A stretch of DNA of 48,675 bases from JAVBOV01 sp031550205 (GTDB lineage: Bacteria > Pseudomonadota > Alphaproteobacteria > RF32 > CAG-239), in NCBI GenBank assembly GCA_031550205.1, contig JAVBOV010000011.1:1-48675 (forward strand). The letters are read 5' to 3'. Below the pieces are notes generated by a model that worked only from the letters and a program-made list of their open reading frames with translations, searched no databases and was not told the origin of the DNA. Each line of letters begins with the position of its first letter. The stretch's first letter is position 1. The translations under genes were made by a program, and so were the position numbers. Shown piece after piece: positions 32,189 through 40,254 of the stretch.

Positions 32189-33560
32189 GTCTGAATTACT
32201 CCTGCCTGCCGGCTCTCTGGTCAAACTTAAAACCGCCATTCTTTATGGCGCTGACGCCGTTTACGCCGGAACGCCGGACATGAGCCTGCGCGCCGGTTCT
32301 TCTTTCACCTTGGAAGAAATCAAAGAAGGCATAGATTTTGTGCACCAACACGGCAAAAAAATCTACCTGACCCTAAACCTCTTCACCCACAATAAAGACA
32401 TTGAAAAACTTCCGCAATTTGTGGCAACTTTAAGAGAGCTTAAGCCCGATGGCGTTCTGGTTGCCGACCCCGGCGTTTTTCAATTTTTAAAAGACAACGC
32501 GCCTGAGTTAAAAAAATTCATCTCCACCCAGGCCAATGTCTGCTCTTATCAAACCGTCAAGTTCTGGCAAAACCAGGGTGCCGAACTTTGCGTCTTAGGC
32601 CGCGAAGTTTCTTTTGCCGAGTTAAAAGAGATTCGTGAAAAATGCCCGGACATAAAACTTGAAACCTTCATGCACGGCGCCATGTGCATGTCATATTCCG
32701 GCCGCTGCCTCATCTCCAACTATCTGGCCGACCGCAGCGCCAACCAGGGCAAATGCGCTCACTGCTGCCGCTGGAACTATAAGCTGAAGTTAAAGCTTAA
32801 AGACGGCACCATCAAAGATTTGGTGATTGATGAAAACAATCATGAACTGTTTGAATTTTTAATTGAAGAAGAATTTCGTCCCGGCGAGTTTATTGAAATT
32901 GAGGAAGACGCTCGCGGCTCATACATCATGAACTCCAAAGACCTCTGCCTAATGCCGCGTTTAGATGAGCTCTTGAGCATCGGGCTCGATTCGCTTAAAG
33001 TCGAAGGCCGCAACAAAACCGAATATTACGCCGGCATAGTTGCGCGCACCTACCGCCAGGCCATTGATGATTATTACCAAAATCCCCAAAGTTGGAACTT
33101 TGAAAAATATATGCCTGAATTATACACCCTGCAAAACCGCGGATACTCTTTAGGTTTCCACGATGGCAAAGTAACCCCTCTGGCACAAAATTATGAATAT
33201 ACCAGAACCCTGGGCGACTGGCTTTTTGCCGGCTCGGTAGTGGAATGGCAGGGTGATGACATGATTTTTGAAGTAAGAAATTACATCAATTCCGGCGAAT
33301 GGATAGAATTTTTAATTCCCGGCAGCCTTGAAAACATCCGTATCACTTTTGATACATTTGAAGACGCCCAAACCGGCGAAATCACCGACCGCGTCTCCGC
33401 CGGCCAAAACAAAAAAATCCGCATCAAATCTAAAATCAAAAATCTAAAATCAAAAATCCCAGTGTTCTGCATCGCCCGCAAACCAGCCGAACTAACCGAA
33501 ACCAACTCCAAAATGCTGACAAACAAAAAACAAGAATTCACAAAGCTGACAGAAAAATAA
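32181..33560 (+). CDS. trhP: U32-family protein, probable tRNA uridine-5-hydroxylation protein TrhP (YegQ-like)
   Basis: The 459-residue protein has the U32 core: LLLPAGSLVKLKTAILYGAD, GADAVYAGTPDMSLRAG, and the signature ETFMHGAMCMSYSGRCLISN with ANQGKCAHCCRWNY, whose cysteines are expected to bind a cluster. Then come LKVEGRNKTEYY and a C-terminal beta domain. Length and order match YegQ/TrhP, which acts in prephenate-dependent hydroxylation of wobble uridine; U32 relatives in ubiquinone synthesis (UbiU/V) are shorter. Near the C-terminus IKSKIKNLKSKIP is encoded by an A-rich AAATCTAAAATC repeat (33424-33459). Confidence 0.82.
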   Translation: MNKSELLLPAGSLVKLKTAILYGADAVYAGTPDMSLRAGSSFTLEEIKEGIDFVHQHGKKIYLTLNLFTHNKDIEKLPQFVATLRELKPDGVLVADPGVFQFLKDNAPELKKFISTQANVCSYQTVKFWQNQGAELCVLGREVSFAELKEIREKCPDIKLETFMHGAMCMSYSGRCLISNYLADRSANQGKCAHCCRWNYKLKLKLKDGTIKDLVIDENNHELFEFLIEEEFRPGEFIEIEEDARGSYIMNSKDLCLMPRLDELLSIGLDSLKVEGRNKTEYYAGIVARTYRQAIDDYYQNPQSWNFEKYMPELYTLQNRGYSLGFHDGKVTPLAQNYEYTRTLGDWLFAGSVVEWQGDDMIFEVRNYINSGEWIEFLIPGSLENIRITFDTFEDAQTGEITDRVSAGQNKKIRIKSKIKNLKSKIPVFCIARKPAELTETNSKMLTNKKQEFTKLTEK

Positions 33561-33607
33561 AGATAGGATTGCCACAATCACTCAGCTCACAACATTTTTA
33601 AAAAAAT

Positions 33608-34306
33608 CTACTTTCTCTTTTTAGAAATCAACGCCTCTGTCTGCATTGCCAAATGCTCGATTCTCGCCAAATTCACCTCATCACTTTTTTGCTCATAATA
33701 AAGCATCAAAGAAGCGCAGATTGCCAGCGTATTTTCACATTTTTCCTTGGCCGGCAATTTTTCGTGTTTCACATAATTTAAAGAGTGTTCCAATAAATCA
33801 ATCCTATGATCAATCTCCTCTGCTTCATCTGCCAGCTCGGCATAAGCCCTGCGCTTTTGGTCGTTATCAAAATATTCAATCAACCCTTTTCTTATATCCA
33901 TCCAGCTTTTAACATCGCCAAGCTTCCTGTGCACATCTGAAATCTTACCCAAAGTTTCAATTTTCTCAAAATTAGAACTAGATAACGAGAGCGCCGAATT
34001 GTAATATTTAAGCGCATCAAAATAATGATCCGAATTAACCTTTTTCTGCGGCTTGTCATAATTTTTCTTCACCAAGGCATCTGCCATATTATGATACGCC
34101 CAATAAAGAATTGTATTGCGTTTAATGTTGTCTTCGTTTCTGCACTCCGGTGAATTCATGCAAAAATTAATCACTTCATTATAAGCCAAAACCCGGTCGT
34201 CCAAACTGTTTGACTTTGACACAATATCATTGGCTTTTTTATAAGTTTGCAGCAGCATTGCCGCTTTATCGCTCAACTGCTTTGCAAACAAAGAAATTGC
34301 TTCCAT
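33608..34306 (-). CDS. Helical repeat (TPR-like) protein of unknown role
   Basis: The 232-residue soluble, all-helical protein has TPR-like pairs such as DHYFDALKYYNSALSL followed by FEKIETLGKISDVHRKLGD. There is no signal peptide and no catalytic motif. The ATG at 34306 follows GCAGGGG; an in-frame GTG five codons up is less likely. Its flavour is close to the truncated protein at the left edge. It is convergent with the U32 gene. Confidence 0.65.
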   Translation of the reverse strand: MEAISLFAKQLSDKAAMLLQTYKKANDIVSKSNSLDDRVLAYNEVINFCMNSPECRNEDNIKRNTILYWAYHNMADALVKKNYDKPQKKVNSDHYFDALKYYNSALSLSSSNFEKIETLGKISDVHRKLGDVKSWMDIRKGLIEYFDNDQKRRAYAELADEAEEIDHRIDLLEHSLNYVKHEKLPAKEKCENTLAICASLMLYYEQKSDEVNLARIEHLAMQTEALISKKRK

Positions 34307-34407
34307 AGCACACCCCTGCACTAAAATAAATTTACTGTCTGAAAAGTCCGATTAATCGCAAAGCTACAACTATAATTACTAATTATCTATTAATATACAA
34401 CTAAAGG

Positions 34408-34695
34408 TTATATCCTATAAAACCTGCCTTCTTCAATCGGCGGCAAAAACCCCGGCATCCTCCCGCCGATAAACTCCACCTTGTCCACTCTGGCCAACAG
34501 CGGCCCCTTTTGGCAAAATACCAGCATTCTTTCAATATCAAAGTCTTCTCCGCTCATTAAAATCTCAACGTCTCCGTTCTCCACATTTCTCACCCATCCG
34601 GAAACCCTGCCAATCTCCAAAGCCTTTTTAACCGCCCAATTCCTAAAGCCGATTCCCTGCACCCGTCCCTTAATCCTGATATAAACCTCTTTCAT
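34408..34695 (-). CDS. acyP: Acylphosphatase
   Basis: A 95-residue ferredoxin-like enzyme that hydrolyses acyl phosphates. The signature KGRVQGIGFRNWAVKKA holds the catalytic Arg18, and VSGWVRNVENGDVEI holds the catalytic Asn37. Length is usual for the family. The start overlaps the ATP12 gene stop by 4 bases, making it the last gene of rluC-asmA-ATP12-acyP. Confidence 0.93.
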   Translation of the reverse strand: MKEVYIRIKGRVQGIGFRNWAVKKALEIGRVSGWVRNVENGDVEILMSGEDFDIERMLVFCQKGPLLARVDKVEFIGGRMPGFLPPIEEGRFYRI

Positions 34696-35186
34696 TGCAA
34701 AAACAGTTCCAGCTCTTTCAAAATCTTTTTCGCTTCCTCCTGCTTATCCAAAGCCTCATCAACGCTTCCCCATGTGTCCTGCTGCCATTGCTCTTCCAAA
34801 AAAGCGGCCTTAAAAGCCTGCTCGGCATTAATCTTCTTTTTCACAAAAGCCGAAGCCAGCAAAACAGACTTGGTCAAAGACGCCGCCGCATAAAACGCCG
34901 CCAGCTCTTTGTCTGAAAGGCTTGATATAAAAAAGCGCATTCTGGAGCCTGAAGTCTTATCATCTCCGCAAACATCCAGACTGTGCGTCGGTTTAAATTC
35001 TGCAGACATTTCATCCGACGCCCATTCCAAAAGCGGCTTCCAAACATCTTTTTGTTTTTCAATCAGGCTCTTCTCCGTGCCCCAAAACAGCATCATATCC
35101 GTAATTGAAAAGCTGACCAGCTTATCAATAATCTCCTGCCGATGCTCGGCAATCTCCTTAACCGCTTTTTCCAAATACGCACTCAT
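34692..35186 (-). CDS. ATP12-family F1-ATPase assembly chaperone, short form
   Basis: The 164-residue protein has the helical domain of ATP12. The first half reads HRQEIIDKLVSFSITDMMLF then WKPLLEWAS, and the second SLTKSVLLASAFVKKKINAE, then EEQWQQDTWGSVDEA near the C-terminus. ATP12 binds the F1 alpha subunit during assembly. Family members usually run ~230-260 residues with an N-terminal beta domain, and that domain is absent here. The start is fixed by the ATGA overlap with asmA. The position after rluC supports the call, since rluC/ATP12 linkage is common in alphaproteobacteria. Confidence 0.75.
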   Translation of the reverse strand: MSAYLEKAVKEIAEHRQEIIDKLVSFSITDMMLFWGTEKSLIEKQKDVWKPLLEWASDEMSAEFKPTHSLDVCGDDKTSGSRMRFFISSLSDKELAAFYAAASLTKSVLLASAFVKKKINAEQAFKAAFLEEQWQQDTWGSVDEALDKQEEAKKILKELELFLQ

Positions 35187-37330
35187 TTCTTACCTCTCAA
35201 ACCTTTTAAGGTATCCAGCAGTTGTTTGGAATTTTCTTTTAAATCATTCAATTCCTGCTTGGAGTTTTGCTTCAAAGCCTTAACGCTCTCATTTATAGCC
35301 TTGGTCGCATCTTTATATGTGTCCTGAGTTTTGGCCGTTACTCCGGTTGGTGCCGGAAAGCGGTTTGAAAACTCGGTGCCTTTCAGCGCATTATAACAAG
35401 GGGCTTCCGCGCCGTCCAAAACCATCGCTCCGCCCAAATATGCCGGTCCGGTCGTCACCACTCCCACAATCGCCTTAACCGCCTCTTTGTCATCCAGTGC
35501 AATCTGCGGATTTTCAAGCGTGCCTTTTACTTTGATAAACGAAGAAACCGCCTGCGTAATGTTCACATCAACCACTTTTCCTGAAAACGGATGAATTGAA
35601 AAATCAACCTTGTCATTAACCAAATTAATCTTTCCGTCGCTAACCAAGTTAAACTGGTTGGAATGCACGGCAATTCCTTCCGGAAACAGCGCTTTACCGT
35701 TAGAAAAATCTGTTCTGACAACTGCGCATTTCAAATCCAAGTTAGCATCAACCCTGCCCAGCTTTAATGCCGCCAGAATCTGATTAATGAAGGCATTGGT
35801 AAAAAAGTTCAGCTTTCCGGTCTGCACTCTCGATTCGTTGACAATAATCACCGAGCGGCCGTCCAAGCGCTCCGCCAGTTGACGATACGTCTCGCCGCTT
35901 GTTGAAACCTTGAGCTCAATATCAACCTCGCCGCCGCTTAAAATGCCAAAGTCTTTTTGCCCGTCAACCACAAATTCCTTATGCAGATTCTGCAAAACAA
36001 TTTTCTGGCTTGAAGCGTTCAAGTCAACTTTTTTCAAGTTTGCATCAACCTTGGCGGTTGCCGCAATTTTGCCGCCGCCAAAGTTAAGATTAAGCTGGTT
36101 AACATTTAAAATTCCGTTTGCTATAACCGCTTTCAACAACACATCGGCTGCGCTCATCCCCGGCTCAATAAGCAAATTTTTAATATTCAGATTAACTTTT
36201 GCATTAGCCATATACAGCAAATCAAACGGAACCTTGTCGTTTGGCACCATCTCCAAAGCTTTCGCTTCTGAAACCATTGAAAGCATTGCACTGGCTGACG
36301 GCTTGCTTGAAAAGCTCTGCAAATCTATCAAATCGCTTTTCAAATCGGCTTCCACATACGGCTTGTTTCCTGAAATATCAGCCTTAACCCTGCCGCTGAT
36401 TTTGTTCTTTGCCACCTCAAGCATTGATATATCGGCATCAACCACTGCCGTGCTTCCCTTAATTTCGGCCAAAAGACGAGTCTCCGGTGCGCCGAAATTG
36501 TTTTTCGGATTATAAACATTCACCGCCAAGTCAAAATAAATGTCCTTAAACAAATCCATCAGCTTGCCCTTAACCGCCAAGTCCACATTAAAAGCCTTAG
36601 CACTCAAATCAACATCATAGGGCTGTTCTTTCAAAAGCGAATTAAGCGATCCGGCGGTGAGTTTTCCGATAATGTCGCTGCCGTCCAGATTAACGTCAAA
36701 ACTGGCCAAAACCGGCGCATCCATATCTTCAACATTAGTGGTAATCTCTTTAATCAGAAGCCGGTTATGAGTTCCCTTAAGGGCATCGTCATATTGCACC
36801 AAGCCGTTCTTAATCAAAACGTCATCGGCTGAAAAACCCGCCAAAAGCGCCACGGCCGGGTGAGCCTCAGCCGCCTTTTGCTCCCCGGTTTCAAGCGCGC
36901 CTGAAGCCGCGGCCTGAGCCTTGTCTTTTTTAGCAAACACCCAGTTTGCATCACCGGCCTTATTTATCTCCAAATAAATTTCCGGCTCATCCAACAACAC
37001 CTTGTTAATCTCAATCTGCTTCTTTAAAAGCGGCAAAATTGCAAACTGCACTTCCACTTTCTCAACCCCGACCATTAAAGGATTCGAAGACCACTCGGCA
37101 TTTACCAATTGCACCTTTTCAACAATAATTGTCGGCACCATCGAGAGCCCCAAATAAGCATCTCCGGCAATCACCAGTTTGCGCCCCAACTGTTTTTCAA
37201 CCAATTCCGACACCTGAGTTTTATATTTGTTAAGGTCAAACGTCTTAACAAAATAAACGCCGATTCCGACAATCACTATTACAAAGGTTAAAACAAAGGC
37301 CAAAAAGCCTTTAATAATTTTTTTAATCAT
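35183..37330 (-). CDS. AsmA-family envelope protein
   Basis: The 715-residue protein has one N-terminal membrane segment (about residues 8-30) and a long beta-rich periplasmic region. The AsmA N-terminal domain is clear: DLNKYKTQVSELVEKQLGRK, PTIIVEKVQLVNAEWSSNP and EINKVLLDEPEIYLE. The C-terminal AsmA_2-like part carries repeated amphipathic strands and ends in a charged coiled coil (NESVKALKQNSKQELNDLKE). AsmA-like proteins are bridge-like factors implicated in phospholipid transfer between membranes. It overlaps rluC and the ATP12 gene by 4 bases each. Confidence 0.88.
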   Translation of the reverse strand: MIKKIIKGFLAFVLTFVIVIVGIGVYFVKTFDLNKYKTQVSELVEKQLGRKLVIAGDAYLGLSMVPTIIVEKVQLVNAEWSSNPLMVGVEKVEVQFAILPLLKKQIEINKVLLDEPEIYLEINKAGDANWVFAKKDKAQAAASGALETGEQKAAEAHPAVALLAGFSADDVLIKNGLVQYDDALKGTHNRLLIKEITTNVEDMDAPVLASFDVNLDGSDIIGKLTAGSLNSLLKEQPYDVDLSAKAFNVDLAVKGKLMDLFKDIYFDLAVNVYNPKNNFGAPETRLLAEIKGSTAVVDADISMLEVAKNKISGRVKADISGNKPYVEADLKSDLIDLQSFSSKPSASAMLSMVSEAKALEMVPNDKVPFDLLYMANAKVNLNIKNLLIEPGMSAADVLLKAVIANGILNVNQLNLNFGGGKIAATAKVDANLKKVDLNASSQKIVLQNLHKEFVVDGQKDFGILSGGEVDIELKVSTSGETYRQLAERLDGRSVIIVNESRVQTGKLNFFTNAFINQILAALKLGRVDANLDLKCAVVRTDFSNGKALFPEGIAVHSNQFNLVSDGKINLVNDKVDFSIHPFSGKVVDVNITQAVSSFIKVKGTLENPQIALDDKEAVKAIVGVVTTGPAYLGGAMVLDGAEAPCYNALKGTEFSNRFPAPTGVTAKTQDTYKDATKAINESVKALKQNSKQELNDLKENSKQLLDTLKGLRGKK

Positions 37331-38235
37331 ATCTCAATCCCCACTTCTTTTAAACTGTCAACCATGTGTTGCGGCAACGGCGCCTCAATTGTTTTACCGT
37401 TTAAGATAATCCGATATGCATGAAGATGCAACTTGTTTGCAAACAATGCAAATCTTTCTCTTTTTTCCTCTCCGAAATATTTGTTGTCACCCACAATCGG
37501 CGTACCCAAATATTCCAGATGCGCCCTGATCTGGTGCGTTCTGCCGGTCAACGGCTTAGCCTCAATCAGCGAAAACTTTTTACCTATATGAGAAATCACC
37601 TCATATTCGGTAACCGCTTTTTTGCCGCCTTCCACCGCCATCACCTTTTCACCCACTTTTTCCAAAGGCGCCTTAATTTCTCCTTGGCTTTTTGTCGGCA
37701 CTCCCAAACAAAACGCCAAATAAGTTTTTTCCACCTCACGCTCTCTAAAGGCCTTTGTCAAAGCTTCGGCTGATTTTCGGTTTCTGGCCAAAACCAAAAT
37801 ACCTGAAGTGTCCTTATCAATTCGGTGCACAAGTTTCGGCGCTTCCGGAGCCTCAAACTTCAAAGCCGGCAACAGCCTGTCAATATGGTTTCTGGTACCG
37901 ATTCCTCCCTGCACCGCAATCCCCGAAGGCTTGTTTAAAACGACAATATCCTTGTCTTTATAAATAACCATGCTCTTAATAAATTCAGCATCTTTATCGG
38001 AAATAAAATCAACACTTATCGGTTTTTTTTCCTTTTCCAAAGGCGGCACCCGCACTTCCTGCCCCTCTTCCAGCTTGAAAGAGGCCTCAACCTTTTTGCC
38101 GTCCACCTTAATCTGCTTGGTGCGCAAAAGCTTCTGAAAATGCGCAAGCGAAAGCCCCGGATAATGCTTCATAAACCAGCGGTTGAGCCTCATCCCGTCA
38201 TCTTGTTCTTTAACTTTTATAATCTCTACACTCAC
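37327..38235 (-). CDS. rluC: RluA-family 23S rRNA pseudouridine synthase (RluC-like)
   Basis: A 302-residue enzyme with an N-terminal S4 RNA-binding domain (RLNRWFMKHYPGLSLAHFQK followed by LLRTKQIKVDG). The RluA catalytic core has HRIDKDTSGILVLARN with the nucleophilic Asp. LTGRTHQIRAHLEYLGTPIV is the other conserved site. It probably modifies uridines in 23S rRNA; RluC versus RluD specificity is not certain by eye. The GTG at 38235 follows AAAGGAAA. The open frame further upstream runs into a dispersed repeat. Confidence 0.9.
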   Translation of the reverse strand: MSVEIIKVKEQDDGMRLNRWFMKHYPGLSLAHFQKLLRTKQIKVDGKKVEASFKLEEGQEVRVPPLEKEKKPISVDFISDKDAEFIKSMVIYKDKDIVVLNKPSGIAVQGGIGTRNHIDRLLPALKFEAPEAPKLVHRIDKDTSGILVLARNRKSAEALTKAFREREVEKTYLAFCLGVPTKSQGEIKAPLEKVGEKVMAVEGGKKAVTEYEVISHIGKKFSLIEAKPLTGRTHQIRAHLEYLGTPIVGDNKYFGEEKRERFALFANKLHLHAYRIILNGKTIEAPLPQHMVDSLKEVGIEI

Positions 38236-38271
38236 AACAATTTCCTTTATAATCTCAAAAATTTCCTTGTC

Positions 38272-38353
38272 ATGCTGAGCCTGTCGAAGCATCTTGCAGA
38301 AAAACAAAGAAAGAGTTTGTTTCAATAAGATCCTTCGACAGGCTCAGGATGAC
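38272..38353. repeat. CTGAGCCTGTCGAAG palindromic repeat
   Basis: GTCATGCTGAGCCTGTCGAA and its complement CTTCGACAGGCTCAGGATGA flank a ~40-base interior. This is a widespread bacterial intergenic repeat type. It lies between rarA and rluC. Confidence 0.75.
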
Positions 38354-38362
38354 AAAGATTCC

Positions 38363-39661
38363 TTAGCGGCCTTTCTTCTTTCTTAATTCTTCAAAATATT
38401 CAATCCTCTTTTTCACTTCTCGCTCAAATCCTCTGTCCACAGGGTGATAAAGCTTCTCTCGCCTCACCCCGTCCGGAAAATAGTTTGCGCCCGAAAACCC
38501 GTCTTCCGCATCTGGGTCATATTCATATCCGTCGCCATAACCAAGATTTTTCATCAGCTTGGTCGGTGCGTTCAAAATATTTTTCGGCGGCATCAAAGAA
38601 CCGGTGCGGCGCGCCAAATCTTTGGCCGCATAACTTGCCTTATAAATTCCCACCGATTTCGGTGCTGTTGCCAAATATGCCACCAGCTGAAAAATCGCCA
38701 AATCGCCCTCCGGCGAGCCCAGACGTTCATAAGTATCCCAGCAGGAAAGCGCCTGCGCCACCGCATTCGGGTCTGCCAGCGAAACATCTTCTACCGCAAA
38801 ACGGGTCAACCGGCGCAGCAAATATTTAGGGTCTTCTCCGGCTTCCAGCATTCTGGCCGCCCAATAAAGCCCGGCATCAACATCGGAGCCTCGAATAGAC
38901 TTGTGCACGGCTGAAATCAAATTAAAATGCCCGTCACGCCCCTTGTCATAAATCGGTGCTCGCGACTGCACAACTTTCAAAAGCCCGTCTTTATCAAAAA
39001 TCTCGCCATCATCGGCCAGATTATAAATGCTTTCCGCCAAATTGATAATATATCGCCCGTCACCGTCGGCCAATGTCTTCATCAACTGCCTGGCCTCATC
39101 ATCAACCGGCAGCTTGCAGCCTGTTTCTTTTTCGGCGCGTTCCAAAAGCTTTTCAAAACTTTCCTCATTATGCCGGTTCAAAACAAAAACCTGACACCGA
39201 GACAACAAAGCCGAATTCAGCTCAAACGAAGGATTCTCGGTGGTCGCGCCCACCAAAATCACCGTGCCGTCTTCCACATATGGCAAAAACCCGTCCTGCT
39301 GCGATTTGTTGAAGCGATGAATCTCATCCACAAACAAAAGCGTGCCTTTGCCTTGCGCCGAGCGTCTTTCCTGTGCATAAGAAAAAACCTTTTTCAAATC
39401 CGCCACGCCGGAAAACACCGCCGAAATCTGTTCAAAATAAAGATTAGAATCATTGGCAATCAGGCGGGCAATGGTGGTTTTGCCGCAGCCTGCCGGCCCC
39501 CACAAAATAAAAGAAGAAATTTTTTTGTTTTTAACCATCCGCCCCAAGGGCGCATCGTCGCTCACAATATGGTCTTGCCCCACAACTTCCTTCAAAGTCT
39601 GCGGGCGCAGTCTGTCAGCCAGAGGGCGCTTAACCTGATTAGAAAACAACGTATCAATCAT
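38363..39661 (-). CDS. rarA: Replication-associated recombination protein RarA (MgsA)
   Basis: A 432-residue AAA+ ATPase of the RarA/WHIP clade, acting at stalled replication forks. Walker A is LWGPAGCGKTTIARL, Walker B LLFVDEIHRFNKSQQD and sensor 1 LVGATTENPSFELNSALLSR. The C-terminal tetramerisation part contains SDVDAGLYWAARMLEAGEDP and GYKYDPD-like GYGDGYEYDPD. The ATG at 39661 (MIDTLFSNQVKRPLADRLRP) fits family starts; the ribosome site is weak. Confidence 0.93.
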   Translation of the reverse strand: MIDTLFSNQVKRPLADRLRPQTLKEVVGQDHIVSDDAPLGRMVKNKKISSFILWGPAGCGKTTIARLIANDSNLYFEQISAVFSGVADLKKVFSYAQERRSAQGKGTLLFVDEIHRFNKSQQDGFLPYVEDGTVILVGATTENPSFELNSALLSRCQVFVLNRHNEESFEKLLERAEKETGCKLPVDDEARQLMKTLADGDGRYIINLAESIYNLADDGEIFDKDGLLKVVQSRAPIYDKGRDGHFNLISAVHKSIRGSDVDAGLYWAARMLEAGEDPKYLLRRLTRFAVEDVSLADPNAVAQALSCWDTYERLGSPEGDLAIFQLVAYLATAPKSVGIYKASYAAKDLARRTGSLMPPKNILNAPTKLMKNLGYGDGYEYDPDAEDGFSGANYFPDGVRREKLYHPVDRGFEREVKKRIEYFEELRKKKGR

Positions 39662-39723
39662 AGAAAGATATCTACCAGAAATTCTACAATTTGTCACCCA
39701 TTACTTATGCAAAAAATATTAAA

Positions 39724-39807
39724 TGTCACTCCAGAAAAATTTTTCAATTTTTCTCTGTCGACCGCAGTGAGCAGAGATCAGAAAATTGAAAATTATGCGT
39801 GGGATCC
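39724..39807. repeat. CCAGAAAAATTTTTC hairpin element, copy 2
   Basis: Almost identical to 14757-14837 over its first ~55 bases (CCAGAAAAATTTTTCAATTT...CTCTGTCGACC), then diverges. Confidence 0.75.
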
Positions 39808-39881
39808 AAGGCAAATCAACTATATTATTAGGTTAGATTGCCGCGCTTACGCTTAGCTCATGACACCTCACTCTCCCCCTT

Positions 39882-40188
39882 CCTGCCTTAGTGCAGCTTT
39901 TTAGATTTTGTTTGCTCGTTTTGCGTCCTTCGGTTCGCAGCGGTTCTGCCGAAAGAAGAATAAGACAGTCAAAGAATGATAATAGAGGAAAGCAGAACTT
40001 TAGCGGAGAAAGCAAGGCGGAGCTTACAAAGTCTTAATGCTTTTACTCAGGCAGAGTCTTTTGGTTACTTTGGGACGCCAAAGTAACTAAACCCCGTGCA
40101 GGTAAAAAACTACGAAAAAAGATTCGGCCGAGATTGCCACGCTTCCGTCTCCGCTTCGCTCCGTCGCGACAGGCCGCTCGCAATGACG
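39882..40188 (+). repeat. GTTACTTT-hairpin dispersed element, copy 4
   Basis: CCTGCCTTAGTGCAGC start, hairpin GTTACTTTGG-GACG-CCAAAGTAAC at 40064-40087, then CCCCGTGCAGGTAAAAAACT, GAGATTGCC and a CGCAATGACG end. The interior resembles copy 1 most (GCAGC...GAGAAAGCAAGGCGG). Confidence 0.85.
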
Positions 40189-40209
40189 TTTTAAATGAGA
40201 TTGCCGCTG

Positions 40210-40242
40210 ACCCCACCCAACCTCCCCTTAAAAGGGGAGGAG
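40210..40242. repeat. CCTCCCC-type palindrome
   Basis: ACCTCCCCTTAAAAGGGGAG core, 3' of the VirD4-like gene. Confidence 0.65.
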
Positions 40243-40254
40243 TTAAAAAAATCA

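Larger units (their letters stand above)
39662..40254. other. Repeat-filled gap before rarA
   Basis: Nearly 600 bp containing the 39724-39807 hairpin element, copy 4 of the GTTACTTT element and a CCTCCCC palindrome. No gene is visible. Confidence 0.7.

Noticed and set aside
38927..39856. 309-codon open frame antisense to rarA
   Set aside because: Long but opposite to a clear AAA+ gene; composition is low-complexity His/Arg/Asn with no domain and it runs into repeats.
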